Below are positions 43,256 through 51,233 of a stretch of 64,000 bases of DNA, one piece after another. Origin of the DNA: Tumebacillus amylolyticus (lineage in GTDB: Bacteria > Bacillota > Bacilli > Tumebacillales > Tumebacillaceae); assembly GCF_016722965.1 (NCBI RefSeq), contig NZ_JAEQNB010000002.1, positions 186,001-250,000 on the forward strand, given 5' to 3'. Each line of letters starts with the position of its first letter. Within the stretch, counting starts at the first letter, position 1. The notes below the pieces were generated by a model that had not been told where the DNA came from, searched no databases, and saw only the letters and a program-made list of their open reading frames with translations. The translations under genes were made by a program, and so were the position numbers.

Positions 43256-44531
43256 GGGACTCTCCCTCCTTGTCTCGCAGCATGTACACGGTGTCGAGTT
43301 GGACGCCTTGGGCCACGCGGACGATATCGTCCTTGGTCACTTTCTGCAACTGCTCGATCAACTCTTCGTGGCTGCGCATCTTGCCGCCCACCAACCCGTT
43401 CAAGTGGCTGTCCGCGAGCGTCGTCGGCTGGTCGAGCGAGGTCTTGAAAGCGTTGATATAGCCTTTGAGCGTGAAATCGAGCTCTTGGTCTGTGATGTTG
43501 CCCTTCTTCATCTCTTCCAACTGCTCTACGATGATCGCGAGCGCTTTCTCCATGTTGGCGAATTCAACGCCCGATTGCACATAGAGAATTCCTTTCAAGC
43601 CGTCGTGACGAGACGACGCATAGTACGCGAGCGAGTTTTTCTCCCGCACGTTGAGAAACAGCTTCGAGTGCGGGAAGGTGCCGTAGATGCCGTTGAACAT
43701 CAGCATCGCGCAGTAGTCGTCCGAATCGTAGTCCAAATTCGTCCAGAAGCCGACGTTCAGTTTGCCTTGCTTGACGTCCATATGGTCGACGACGCGCTTC
43801 ACTTCGCGTTTCTCATGCGCTCTCTGCGACGGCGCGAACAGATCCTGCACCGTGCGCTCAAAGCCCAATGCGCGGAAGATCTGCTCAAACACTTGCTCCG
43901 GCTCTACATCGCCGATGACGTAGACCTGCGTCGGAGCGGTCTTGATGACCTTTTGGTAGAGGGAGTACAGCTCTTGCGGGGTGATCGTTTCCAGTTCGTT
44001 TTCAAAGCCCAGACGCGGGAGAGAGAACGGTTGGCCCTTCGTCATCTCTTCCAAGCATCGCTCTCGGGCGTACGAGTTTTTGTCGTCGATGATCGCAGCC
44101 ATGCGTTTTTTCTGCTGTTCTTTCTCCGCGTTGACGTACTCCGGTGAGAAGCCTCCGTTTTCGGTCACGGGGTCGATGAACACACCTGCGATGATCTCCA
44201 ACGCTTTCTCGAACAAGTTCTCTTCGGTGTTGAGGAACTTTTCATTGGGGACGGACATCGTGAAATCGATGACCTGACGATCGCCTTTTTTGAGGATGGC
44301 CGTATGTAGAGTGGCGCCGTAGAGATCATCCAGTGCAAGTTGGAGTTTCTCCGCTGTCGGATGTTGCTTGGTGCCGCGCATGAGCACGTACGGGATCAAT
44401 GCCATGCCCGTCACGGTCTCCGCTCGAATCTCCTGAACGAGGTCTACCACGATGGTGGTCATCTTGTATTTCTTGGTCGGCAGGACGTGGACGTGCATGC
44501 CATGTCCCTCGCGCGTAACGAACTGACTCAT
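43248..44531 (-). CDS. ymfF: M16 family peptidase-like protein, non-catalytic partner (YmfF-like)
   Basis: 427 aa of the same fold as its neighbour but with no HxxEH motif; the matching region reads LIPYVLMRGTKQHPTAE. An R..Y pair is present near YYASSRHD. Such partners complete the chamber of the M16B heterodimer. First gene of the pair; ATG at 44531 follows AAGGATG. Some M16 pairs near this locus in Bacillus are linked to sporulation or quorum-peptide functions, but nothing here shows that. Confidence 0.87.
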   Translation of the reverse strand: MSQFVTREGHGMHVHVLPTKKYKMTTIVVDLVQEIRAETVTGMALIPYVLMRGTKQHPTAEKLQLALDDLYGATLHTAILKKGDRQVIDFTMSVPNEKFLNTEENLFEKALEIIAGVFIDPVTENGGFSPEYVNAEKEQQKKRMAAIIDDKNSYARERCLEEMTKGQPFSLPRLGFENELETITPQELYSLYQKVIKTAPTQVYVIGDVEPEQVFEQIFRALGFERTVQDLFAPSQRAHEKREVKRVVDHMDVKQGKLNVGFWTNLDYDSDDYCAMLMFNGIYGTFPHSKLFLNVREKNSLAYYASSRHDGLKGILYVQSGVEFANMEKALAIIVEQLEEMKKGNITDQELDFTLKGYINAFKTSLDQPTTLADSHLNGLVGGKMRSHEELIEQLQKVTKDDIVRVAQGVQLDTVYMLRDKEGESHA

Positions 44532-44621
44532 CCTGGTTCATCCTTTCTGCCTTGTGCCTTCGCCTGATGCCGGGTCTTGGCATATTATATTCCTAGTAGT
44601 ACCATATCAGCCGTGCAAAAG

Positions 44622-44653
44622 CAAAAAACCCCCTGAACCGTAACAGAGGGGTT
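44622..44653 (-). terminator. Terminator of the MucR-like gene
   Basis: AACCCCT and AGGGGGTT arms with a 12-base loop, followed by six T in the minus direction. Confidence 0.75.
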
Positions 44654-44670
44654 TCAATTCACTCCTGAGT

Positions 44671-44904
44671 CTAACTGCGCTTGACCAGCGTGCGCGCGGC
44701 AGCCTGAGCTACATCGAAGTCTACCTTCGAGATGATCGAGGATTCCTTGATCCATTTCTGAACATCTCGACTCATCGTCGGAGAGACGTACTTCGGAGCG
44801 CCATAGTGGTTGATTAGTTCCTTTTTCGACAAACCATGCTGGGACAGACAGTGAAAGTTGGTGAGGATCTCCATCAACTCTCCGCAAGCAGGGCACTGAA
44901 ACAT
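44671..44904 (-). CDS. Small zinc-finger protein resembling the ROS/MucR family
   Basis: 77 aa from the ATG at 44904 (AGGAGG upstream). MFQCPACGELMEIL has a CxxC pair, then NFHCLSQHGLSKKELINHYG. The C..C....H...H-like spacing and the motif QHGLSKKELINHYGAP parallel the HGLTPEEYRxKWGLP motif of ROS/MucR regulators. A DNA-binding role is inferred. Basic residues end the protein (LVKRS). Confidence 0.6.
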   Translation of the reverse strand: MFQCPACGELMEILTNFHCLSQHGLSKKELINHYGAPKYVSPTMSRDVQKWIKESSIISKVDFDVAQAAARTLVKRS

Positions 44905-45049
44905 GGACACAACCTCCTGTAGTCAGGATTCGGCCATTCGCAGACCGTGAACTTCCTACACGCCGTTTTCAGAAAACATATTCTATTTTACTATCCAGTT
45001 TACACGGCTTGGCCCCAACTCTCATGAGTCTGCAGTCCCATTCTTTGTA

Positions 45050-45083
45050 AAAAAGCTCCCTCCAATTGTGGAGGGAGCTTTTT
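45050..45083 (-). terminator. Terminator of the 93-aa membrane protein gene
   Basis: AAGCTCCCTCCA pairs with TGGAGGGAGCTT, followed by a T run in the minus direction. The gap 44905-45090 shows nothing else. Confidence 0.9.
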
Positions 45084-45090
45084 GAACAAG

Positions 45091-45372
45091 TTAAAGCAGT
45101 TTGTTTTTCAGGTTGCTGAGCTGTTTCCAAACGACGCCGAGCCCTGTGAGGTAATACCCGATGAGCACGATCCAACCCGTCGAGTCAACCCCCATCGCCC
45201 AAGCGAGAACCAGCATCGGCAGTACCGTCGTCATCATGTCGCCAAGCACGCCGGACAACGTGTCAGCCGAGAATGTTTTGCCGACAAGCGAACGATACAT
45301 ATCAACCAACCAGTTCAAACCGATCAAGCCGAGAACCGCCCACATTGTGTACAGCATCCACCCGGTAAGCAT
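45091..45372 (-). CDS. Small membrane protein of unknown function
   Basis: 93 aa with hydrophobic helices at about 4-24, 44-62 and 66-84 and a basic end (KNLKNKLL). The size and topology are holin-like, but no lysis or phage genes are near, so I do not call it one. ATG at 45372 follows GGAGGGG. Single gene with its own terminator. Confidence 0.65.
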   Translation of the reverse strand: MLTGWMLYTMWAVLGLIGLNWLVDMYRSLVGKTFSADTLSGVLGDMMTTVLPMLVLAWAMGVDSTGWIVLIGYYLTGLGVVWKQLSNLKNKLL

Positions 45373-45473
45373 TTTTGCTTCCCCTCCGTTACGGATTTAG
45401 ATGAAAAGATCTTGTACTGTACAATATGAGAGGAATGGCGTTCTCGGCGATAGGCAACTGCGGAATTTTGAGC

Positions 45474-45728
45474 TTATGCCTTCTTGAATTTGCTGAGGAT
45501 TTCCAAGCGTTCCTCTTCGGTGCCGGAGAAGTTCGCCGGGGTGAAGCGATGCTCCGCCCAACGGATCATCTCTTGGCGCGACGTGAAGTCATATGTGTGC
45601 TCGCCTTCGATGGAGGAAATCTCCGAAACGACGAAGCGTCGGCCGTGTGCGTGGATGTTCATCTGGTTCCAGTTGTCTTCCTTGTACACGTTCAGACGTT
45701 TCCCGTCATTGTTGTTGTTGTGACCCAT
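45474..45728 (-). CDS. Hypothetical 84-aa cytoplasmic protein
   Basis: AGGAGG precedes the ATG at 45728. The start MGHNNNNDGKRLNVYKE is Asn-rich, followed by IHAHGRRFVVSEISSIEGEH and TSRQEMIRWAEHRF, with a charged helical end. No Cys, no membrane segment. Not recognised. It lies between the ndh terminator and the 93-aa gene and seems to be its own unit. Confidence 0.65.
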   Translation of the reverse strand: MGHNNNNDGKRLNVYKEDNWNQMNIHAHGRRFVVSEISSIEGEHTYDFTSRQEMIRWAEHRFTPANFSGTEEERLEILSKFKKA

Positions 45729-45751
45729 CTTATGTACACCTCCTGATGTTG

Positions 45752-45789
45752 GAAAAAAGTCCTTCCACGCAGGCGAGGAAGGACTTTTG
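45752..45789 (-). terminator. Terminator of ndh
   Basis: AAAGTCCTTCC pairs with GGAAGGACTTT, with T following in the minus direction. Confidence 0.88.
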
Positions 45790-45803
45790 ATTGTTGGTGG
45801 AGA

Positions 45804-46973
45804 TTACTTCTTGAAGAGAGCGCCGATCGTGCTCAAGTACCGCAGTTTGGATGCGTCCTTGATGCGATATGCGACCCAGCCCTTCGGCTTGAACTTCGGC
45901 GAGAGGTTCGCGACCGCTTCCTTGCGTCCCAGAGATGCGACTGCGCCGTAGAGGTGCGGATCGAACTTCTCCAGTTTGATGTGCTTCATCGTCGCGTAGA
46001 TGTTGACGGCAGCGTTGGCGCCCATCTGCGTGGAGATCTGTGCGGTCGGCGGGTACGGACGGCCTTCCGGAGTCAGAACGAAGCAAGCATCGCCGATGAT
46101 CCAGACGTTTTTGTGACCGAGAGCGCGCATGTGCTCGTCCACTTTTGCACGGCCGCGCGGTTCGGTTTCAAAACCGGCGTCGATGACTTGTTGCACGCCG
46201 CGTACGCCGCCGGTCCAGATCATGGTGTCGGTTTCGATGATGTCGCCGCCCTTGAGGTGGACTTTGCCCGGCTCAACTTGAACGACCGGAGTCCCGATCG
46301 AGAACTTGACGCCGCGCTGTTCGAGCGATTGCTTCGCAAAGTCGACAAGTTCCGGATCGAAGCCCGGCATGATCGACGGAGCTGCTTCGACGGAGAAGAC
46401 TTTGACTTTGTCCTTCGGGACGTTGTACTTCGCGGTCAATTCCGGCAGCTTGTCCGCCAGTTCGCCGACGAGTTCGATCCCGGAGAAGCCCGCGCCGCCG
46501 ACTACGAAGGTCAGCATGGAGTCGCGCTTTTCCTTGCTGTAGTTTTCGAAGCACTTCTCGATGTGCTCACGGATGCGGTTCGCTTGGTTGACCGACTTCA
46601 TGGTGAAGGAGTACTCCTTGAGACCCGGGATGCCGAAGAATTCGGTTTCGGAGCCCAGTGCCACCACGAGGTAGTCGTACGCGATCGTCGAGTGTTCCAG
46701 TTCCACGGACTGCTGTTCTTTGTTGATCGAGACGACGGTGTCTTTGATGAACTTGATCGGCTTGGAGCCCAAGACCGAGTTCAGCGAGACCGTGATGTCT
46801 TCCTGCTTTTTCGCACCGACAGCCGGTTCGTGCAATTGCGTGATCAGTTGGTGATAATCATGTTTATTGACAAGGACAATTTCAGCATCTTGCGAGGTGG
46901 CCAGCTTGTTCAGTTCCAATGCGCAAACCAAGCCAGCGTAACCGGCGCCCAGAATCACAACTTTTTTCGCCAT
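45804..46973 (-). CDS. ndh: Type II NADH dehydrogenase (NDH-2)
   Basis: 389 aa FAD protein that passes electrons from NADH to menaquinone without pumping protons. Two dinucleotide folds: VVILGAGYAGLVCALEL (FAD) and FVVGGAGFSGIELVGELAD (NADH), then IIGDACFV binding FAD and PPTAQISTQMG near the quinone site. The C-terminal helical part would attach it to the membrane. ATG at 46973 follows AGGGTGGGG. Promoter and a Rex-like site lie upstream, in line with ndh control by the NADH/NAD ratio in Bacillus. Terminator at 45752-45789. Confidence 0.92.
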   Translation of the reverse strand: MAKKVVILGAGYAGLVCALELNKLATSQDAEIVLVNKHDYHQLITQLHEPAVGAKKQEDITVSLNSVLGSKPIKFIKDTVVSINKEQQSVELEHSTIAYDYLVVALGSETEFFGIPGLKEYSFTMKSVNQANRIREHIEKCFENYSKEKRDSMLTFVVGGAGFSGIELVGELADKLPELTAKYNVPKDKVKVFSVEAAPSIMPGFDPELVDFAKQSLEQRGVKFSIGTPVVQVEPGKVHLKGGDIIETDTMIWTGGVRGVQQVIDAGFETEPRGRAKVDEHMRALGHKNVWIIGDACFVLTPEGRPYPPTAQISTQMGANAAVNIYATMKHIKLEKFDPHLYGAVASLGRKEAVANLSPKFKPKGWVAYRIKDASKLRYLSTIGALFKK

Positions 46974-46988
46974 AATTCCCCACCCTAA

Positions 46989-47006
46989 TTGTGTCGAATT
47001 TCACAT
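46989..47006. promoter_or_regulatory. Probable Rex operator upstream of ndh
   Basis: The 18-mer TTGTGTCGAATTTCACAT keeps the outer TTGTG and TTCACA halves of the Rex consensus TTGTGAA-N4-TTCACAA with changes in the centre. It lies between the ndh promoter and the start codon, where bound Rex would block transcription. Confidence 0.6.
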
Positions 47007-47015
47007 ACTACAGTA

Positions 47016-47043
47016 ATTCTATCAAAAATGTGACAAACGTCAA
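47016..47043 (-). promoter_or_regulatory. Promoter of ndh
   Basis: On the minus strand TTGACG (47043-47038) and TAGAAT (47021-47016) are 16 bases apart, just upstream of the Rex-like site. Confidence 0.55.
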
Positions 47044-47084
47044 TCGAAACTGTTACTTTTTTATGACTTGTATTGTCTGACAAC

Positions 47085-47113
47085 TTGAAGTCAGACTTCT
47101 TCGTGTGCTACAA
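47085..47113 (+). promoter_or_regulatory. Orphan promoter divergent from ndh
   Basis: TTGAAG (47085-47090) and TACAAT (47108-47113) are 17 bases apart on the plus strand. No plus-strand ORF of use follows; an intrinsic terminator does, about 60 bases later. Confidence 0.55.
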
Positions 47114-47119
47114 TAGATG

Positions 47120-47206
47120 AGGTTGATTCCAACTTGACGTAAATTGTCAGACATTGTCGATTTTGAACGAGACAGACGGAGCGAGGAAGTGGCTCCGTCT
47201 TTTTTT
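47120..47206 (+). ncRNA. Candidate small RNA (promoter to terminator, about 86 nt)
   Basis: A plausible plus-strand promoter at 47085-47113 is followed at 47173-47206 by AGACGGAGC/GCTCCGTCT with seven T, which works only in the plus direction. There is no plus-strand gene upstream for this terminator to serve and only a six-codon ORF inside. The segment therefore looks like a short independent transcript between divergent ndh and convergent CYTH genes. It contains two copies of a TTGTC(A)GACA-like sequence nearby (47074 and 47143). Not matched to any known RNA family. Confidence 0.4.
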
Positions 47207-47249
47207 GTTGAACTGTCGGTGTCAGTAGCTTGTACGGAGCACCACTCTG

Positions 47250-47852
47250 TTAGTCACAATTCACGAGATTGAGGGCGTAGACAAGTTTTGGAATGGAACT
47301 TTCTTCTACGGTTGCCCCGTATTGGTTTTTGAAACTCGACACGATTTGGTAGAGGCGTTCTTCGCTTCCGTCCACCAATTCGAACTCGATTTCATAGAGT
47401 TTGTATTCGCGGCAGGTGCCGACGATGGAGACGTCGTCGAAGCAGACTTCCGCTTTCACGCCTTGTTCTTCGATTTCGTAGATGAACCGCTCGGTACGCA
47501 ACATGACGAGCGGCGCGATGTCGTCGTATTGGATGCCGACTTCGGTCATCAGCTCTTGCAACGCCGGGCTGTGGGGCGGCAACGACTCGGGCGCGTCCTC
47601 GTAGGTTTCTTCGATCTCGATTCGCTTGTGTGCTTCGTCTGTGGAGCGCTTGACGGCGAGGATGGAGCGGTCTTCCAGCACCCGCAGTCGCAACCCGATT
47701 TCCTTCGCTCCCAGACGCCGGTCCGAGGTGTCGTAGTATTGATTCGATTGGCGTTCGATGTGATGCAGGTCCCGCTCGCGATCGTAGTCGGACTTGATCT
47801 TGGCCCACGTGTCCGCATCCATGCGGAATTTGACTTCCATTTCAATAGCCAT
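47250..47852 (-). CDS. CYTH domain protein (triphosphate tunnel metalloenzyme)
   Basis: 200 aa. The N-terminal EMEVKF is the ExExK signature of the tunnel fold; alternate charged residues along strands (RLRVLED, AVKRS, RIEIEETYE, EVCFDDV, YEIEFELVDG) line the tunnel. Members hydrolyse inorganic triphosphate, thiamine triphosphate or make cAMP; the true activity is unknown. The ATG at 47852 sets the motif at residue 4; an upstream in-frame extension to 47888 is rejected. Single gene, no clear terminator seen. Confidence 0.88.
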   Translation of the reverse strand: MAIEMEVKFRMDADTWAKIKSDYDRERDLHHIERQSNQYYDTSDRRLGAKEIGLRLRVLEDRSILAVKRSTDEAHKRIEIEETYEDAPESLPPHSPALQELMTEVGIQYDDIAPLVMLRTERFIYEIEEQGVKAEVCFDDVSIVGTCREYKLYEIEFELVDGSEERLYQIVSSFKNQYGATVEESSIPKLVYALNLVNCD

Positions 47853-47895
47853 GAGGTTGCCCCTCTCCTTTTTCCCCCATTGTACCAAAAAGTGT

Positions 47896-47935
47896 GAAAA
47901 AAAAGCCGCCGGGTCACCCCCCGGCGGCTTTTTCC
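47896..47935 (-). terminator. Terminator of the LysM-CAP gene
   Basis: AAAGCCGCCGGG pairs with CCCGGCGGCTTT, followed by T in the minus direction. Confidence 0.92.
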
Positions 47936-48588
47936 TATTGGCGAATGAACTCCTGCGTCCAGTAGTAGCCGTATTGGCCGCCGACCGCGACGCCGCAGCC
48001 GATTTGGGTGTATTCTTTCTTGAGGATGTTCGCGCGGTGACCCGGCGATTTCATCCACGCATCGACGACCGATTCCGGCGTTTGCTGGCCGGCCGCGATG
48101 TTCTCCCCTGCGTACGAGAAGTGGACGCCGAACGACTTCATCATGTCAAACGGCGACCCGTATGTCGGGCTCTGGTGGTCGAAGTAGTTTCTGTTGCGCA
48201 TGTCCTCCGATTTCACGCGGGCCATGCGTTGCAGTTCCCAGTTCATCTTGAGCGGCGCGAGACCGTACTTGGCGCGCTGGGCGTTGGTGAGCGAGACGAC
48301 TTTGTTTTGGAACGACGTGACTTTCGGGTTGAGCGTCGGGATGATCAGATGTTGACCCGGATAGATCATGCTCGGGTTTTTGAGGTTGTTGGCTTGGACG
48401 ATTTCCGTCACGCCGATTTGGTACTTGGTGGCAATCTTCCAGACGCTGTCCCCGCTCTTGACGGTATAAGCGACGGAGGACTCGGCGTGCGCCGGAGCCG
48501 GGGTTATTGCGTTTGCAGGCAGGAGCACGGCGGCGGCCAAGGTCAGAGCGGCGAGAGCTTTGAATGGTTTTGCAAAGCGTTTGTGCAT
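47935..48588 (-). CDS. Secreted LysM + CAP (SCP-like) domain protein
   Basis: 217 aa from the ATG at 48588 (AAGGGG upstream). Signal peptide cut near AHA-ESS, one LysM domain (about 40-85: YTVKSGDSVWKIATKYQIG, IYPGQHLIIP) to bind peptidoglycan or spore cortex, then a CAP domain (about 95-217) with NAQRAKYGLAPL, SPTYGSPFDMM, AGENIAAGQ and WMKSPGHRANIL, as in B. subtilis YkwD and SafA-linked proteins. Role outside the cell unknown. An upstream extension to 48792 lacks a signal peptide and overlaps lysR promoter DNA. Confidence 0.9.
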   Translation of the reverse strand: MHKRFAKPFKALAALTLAAAVLLPANAITPAPAHAESSVAYTVKSGDSVWKIATKYQIGVTEIVQANNLKNPSMIYPGQHLIIPTLNPKVTSFQNKVVSLTNAQRAKYGLAPLKMNWELQRMARVKSEDMRNRNYFDHQSPTYGSPFDMMKSFGVHFSYAGENIAAGQQTPESVVDAWMKSPGHRANILKKEYTQIGCGVAVGGQYGYYWTQEFIRQ

Positions 48589-48705
48589 GGTGGCACCCCT
48601 TTTCGTTGAACTTCGTTCGTAGTTTGTGTCCCCGTTGCCACTCTGCATCATGGAAGTTCTGGTACAATAGGAGTACAACTGCCAACTGCTCAGGAGGTGC
48701 ATGCC

Positions 48706-49602
48706 ATGATCACCGCCCATCTGCTCGTGTTCGTCACGGTCGCGGAGAAAAAAAACTTCTCGCGAGCGGCAGAGGCGCTGTCTTTGACTCAACCCGCGAT
48801 CTCACAGCAGATTCAATCACTCGAAGACTATTACGGCACCAAGCTGTTTGAACGCACCAGCAAACGCGTCGAGCTCACCCGCGCCGGCGAAGTGCTGTTG
48901 CCTTTTGCCAAGGAAATTCTCAACGTTTCCGCCGTCGCCAAGGGCGCTCTCGACGACCTCGTCGGGAAAGTCACGGGCAAGTTGACGATCGGCGCAACGT
49001 TCACGATTGGCGAATACATCCTGCCTTTGGTCCTTGCTCAGTACACGAAGAGTTTTCCCGACGTGGAGGTCAGCGTCCTGATCGCCAACACCGAAGAAAT
49101 CGGGGAAAAAGCGCTCGATCACTCCATCGACATCGGACTGGTCGAAGGTCGGCTCGTCCATCGCAACTTGAACTTGACGCCGCTCATGGAAGATGAGATG
49201 GTATTGTTCGCACCCGCAGGACATCGTCTTGCAGGACAGGCTGTGACACGTGAAGAATTGAGCCGAGAACCCTACATCTTGCGAGAGCCCGGTTCCGGAA
49301 CGCGCGTGATCGCCGAGGAAGTCTTGGTGAAACTCGGCGTTGTGCCCGCGAAAGTATTTTCCATGGGCAGCACCCAGTCGATCAAGGAAGCTGTCGAAGC
49401 AGGGATGGGTCTCGCGATTCTCTCCAAGTGGTGCATTCGCAAAGAACTGCTCTACGGCACGCTCGTACAACTGACGCCGGACGGCTTCTCCTTTACTCGT
49501 CCGCTCCAAGTGTTGGAGCGCAGCGGTCACTTTCAAACCAAAGCGGTGGAGGAGTTCCTGACCCTCGTCCGCGCATTTCCCCCCACTCACAACGCATCCT
49601 AA
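48706..49602 (+). CDS. LysR family transcriptional regulator (CysL/CbbR-like)
   Basis: 298 aa. Helix-turn-helix at about 18-37 (FSRAAEALSLTQPAISQQI), linker helix, then a periplasmic-binding-like effector domain starting at LTIGATFTIGEYILP, and a hinge EPGSGTR that resembles CysL/CbbR-type regulators. Start ATG at 48706 behind AGGAGG. Divergent from the LysM-CAP gene; tatA follows after 30 bp. The effector is unknown. Confidence 0.88.
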   Translation: MITAHLLVFVTVAEKKNFSRAAEALSLTQPAISQQIQSLEDYYGTKLFERTSKRVELTRAGEVLLPFAKEILNVSAVAKGALDDLVGKVTGKLTIGATFTIGEYILPLVLAQYTKSFPDVEVSVLIANTEEIGEKALDHSIDIGLVEGRLVHRNLNLTPLMEDEMVLFAPAGHRLAGQAVTREELSREPYILREPGSGTRVIAEEVLVKLGVVPAKVFSMGSTQSIKEAVEAGMGLAILSKWCIRKELLYGTLVQLTPDGFSFTRPLQVLERSGHFQTKAVEEFLTLVRAFPPTHNAS

Positions 49603-49632
49603 CTCTATATTCAATCAAGGAGGACGTTCTCA

Positions 49633-49806
49633 ATGCTTTCCAACATCGGCGTACCCGGCCTGATTCTCATCCTCGTGCTCGCCTTGATCATCTTCGGCCC
49701 GAACAAACTCCCGGAACTGGGCAGATCGTTTGGCAAAGGTCTCAAGGAATTCAAGAACTCCGTCAAGGACATCACGGACGACCACGACGACGCACCGAAA
49801 AAATAG
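49633..49806 (+). CDS. tatA: Sec-independent protein translocase subunit TatA
   Basis: 57 aa. One N-terminal helix (residues about 5-21), the hinge [21 protein letters not shown] with its conserved FG-P and G residues, an amphipathic helix and an acidic tail. It forms the pore part of the Tat system with TatC, which is not in the window. AAGGAGGAC precedes the ATG. Follows the LysR gene and may be co-transcribed; the terminator overlaps its stop codon. Confidence 0.92.
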   Translation: MLSNIGVPGLILILVLALIIFGPNKLPELGRSFGKGLKEFKNSVKDITDDHDDAPKK

Positions 49807-49838
49807 ACCGCTCGCATTTGCGAGGCGGTCTTTTTTTT
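49804..49838. terminator. Terminator after tatA, probably bidirectional
   Basis: GACCGC pairs with GCGGTC around an inner CGC/GCG stem, with eight T on one side and an A run on the other. It also meets the stop of the convergent germination operon. Confidence 0.85.
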
Positions 49839-50073
49839 ACTCTTCTCCGCCCGTGATGGCCGACAGCGGCGGGATGAACTTCTCGATGGGGTCTGTCGGG
49901 CTTGGCAACCGAACGCCGAGAAAAAACAGCGTGCCCACGACCGTCACGGTGCCGAGGATCGCGAGGTAGATGTAGTAGTCCCGCTTGCCGTTTTCCTGTT
50001 TGACCCGTTTGCCGTCGAGCCACGCCACGCACCCGATCACGAAGAAAAAGAGCAGCAGCGTCACGACTTTCAT
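49837..50073 (-). CDS. Small two-helix membrane protein at the end of the ger operon
   Basis: 78 aa from the ATG at 50073 (GGAGGTGG upstream), overlapping the gerC stop codon by ATGA. Helices at about 3-18 and 34-54 flank a basic loop (DGKRVKQENGKRD); the tail LPSPTDPIEKFIPPL is outside or inside the cell. Its coupling to gerC suggests a role like the small GerD/GerW-type or accessory ger proteins, but the sequence is not recognised. Confidence 0.7.
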   Translation of the reverse strand: MKVVTLLLFFFVIGCVAWLDGKRVKQENGKRDYYIYLAILGTVTVVGTLFFLGVRLPSPTDPIEKFIPPLSAITGGEE

Positions 50074-51233
50074 CGGACCACCTCCGAGGAGGGCAGTTCC
50101 AATTGCGGGCCGAGCATCCCGATTTGGCGGACTTGCGCTTCGACGGTGACGGCAAACTTTTGCTTGGCGAACACGTCCGGCCAATTCTTTTTCAACTTCT
50201 CCCATTCATCGGGATAATGGCGGTAGATCTCCGTACCGGAGGCGATGCCGTCGCTTTTGTATTTTTGCAGTTGGTGAATGGCGTCTTGGATGTCGAGGAC
50301 GATCTTGTCGGAGAGCGCACGGTTGAGTTCCTCGATGTACTTGGGATTCATGAGGTCGAGGCGTGTGGTGTTGTGTACGACGACTCCCTCCGCTTTGATG
50401 TGGTAGGAGACGACCGGCTTGCCGCGTTGCAGCTCAACTTTGGCGGTGGGATGGACTTTTTTGAGCTGAACGGTGAGAAAGTGTTCGCCGCCGGATGGAA
50501 TCTTGAGCGTGACGGTGCCCTGCTTGAATTTATCCTTGAGCATCAACAGCCCTTGCACTCCATCTCCCTCGACGAACCCCACCAATTTCAGATCGCGAAA
50601 CACCGCGATGCCCTCTGTCTGGAAAAGTCTCGGCTTTTTATCCGACAGTTTGTAGGACGTGACGACCGGTTGCGAGCCCGGTTGTGTCGCTTCGATGAAA
50701 AAGTCACGCAACGTGCTGCCTGTGCCAAGGCCCATTTTTTCCATCTCGCGAATGGCCTCCGACGGGTACGCTTCAATCGGGTAAGTGATGTTCAGGAGAT
50801 CGCGTGCCTGTCGCCCGCGTGCAACGATGAGATACGTTCGCAGGCGGTTGGCGGGACTGCGGCTGAGTTCATCGAGCAAATCTTGCAGCCCGTACTTCGC
50901 CATGTCCTCGCCGACAGCCAGCACCCGGCGATGTGACGTGTTCAATTGCCGACTCATTTGCTTTTGAAGGTCCCACGTCAGATTGGTAAAGTCTTCGCCC
51001 TCCGCTTGCACCATCATGACCGGCTCCGTGCCTTGGTTGCTCATGCCGCGCGCCGATTGGGACAGTGCGGTCGGCACGGCGACTTGGACGGTGAACAGGA
51101 ACTTGCCGTTGGACTGGCGATCCATCGCCGTTGCCATCGCAAACCCGACGTCGTTGATTTCTCGGCGGTCCCAGCAGCCGGTGAGCAGGACGACGGAGAG
51201 CAGCGTCATCAACCCAAGTCGTTTCCTCTTCAT
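50070..51233 (-). CDS. gerC: Spore germination lipoprotein, Ger(x)C family
   Basis: 387 aa. The lipobox is LLTGC, followed by the family-typical WDRREINDVGF. The domain between about 60 and 380 matches the C subunit of germinant receptors (SHRRVLAVGEDMAKYG and a conserved end region with YRHYPDEWEKLKKNW). It sits on the outer face of the spore inner membrane with the A and B subunits. Start ATG at 51233 overlaps the gerA stop. Third gene of the operon. Symbol is the generic class name. Confidence 0.92.
   Translation of the reverse strand: MKRKRLGLMTLLSVVLLTGCWDRREINDVGFAMATAMDRQSNGKFLFTVQVAVPTALSQSARGMSNQGTEPVMMVQAEGEDFTNLTWDLQKQMSRQLNTSHRRVLAVGEDMAKYGLQDLLDELSRSPANRLRTYLIVARGRQARDLLNITYPIEAYPSEAIREMEKMGLGTGSTLRDFFIEATQPGSQPVVTSYKLSDKKPRLFQTEGIAVFRDLKLVGFVEGDGVQGLLMLKDKFKQGTVTLKIPSGGEHFLTVQLKKVHPTAKVELQRGKPVVSYHIKAEGVVVHNTTRLDLMNPKYIEELNRALSDKIVLDIQDAIHQLQKYKSDGIASGTEIYRHYPDEWEKLKKNWPDVFAKQKFAVTVEAQVRQIGMLGPQLELPSSEVVR

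Noticed and set aside
45091-45372. Phage holin
   Set aside because: Size and topology fit, but there is no endolysin or phage gene nearby.
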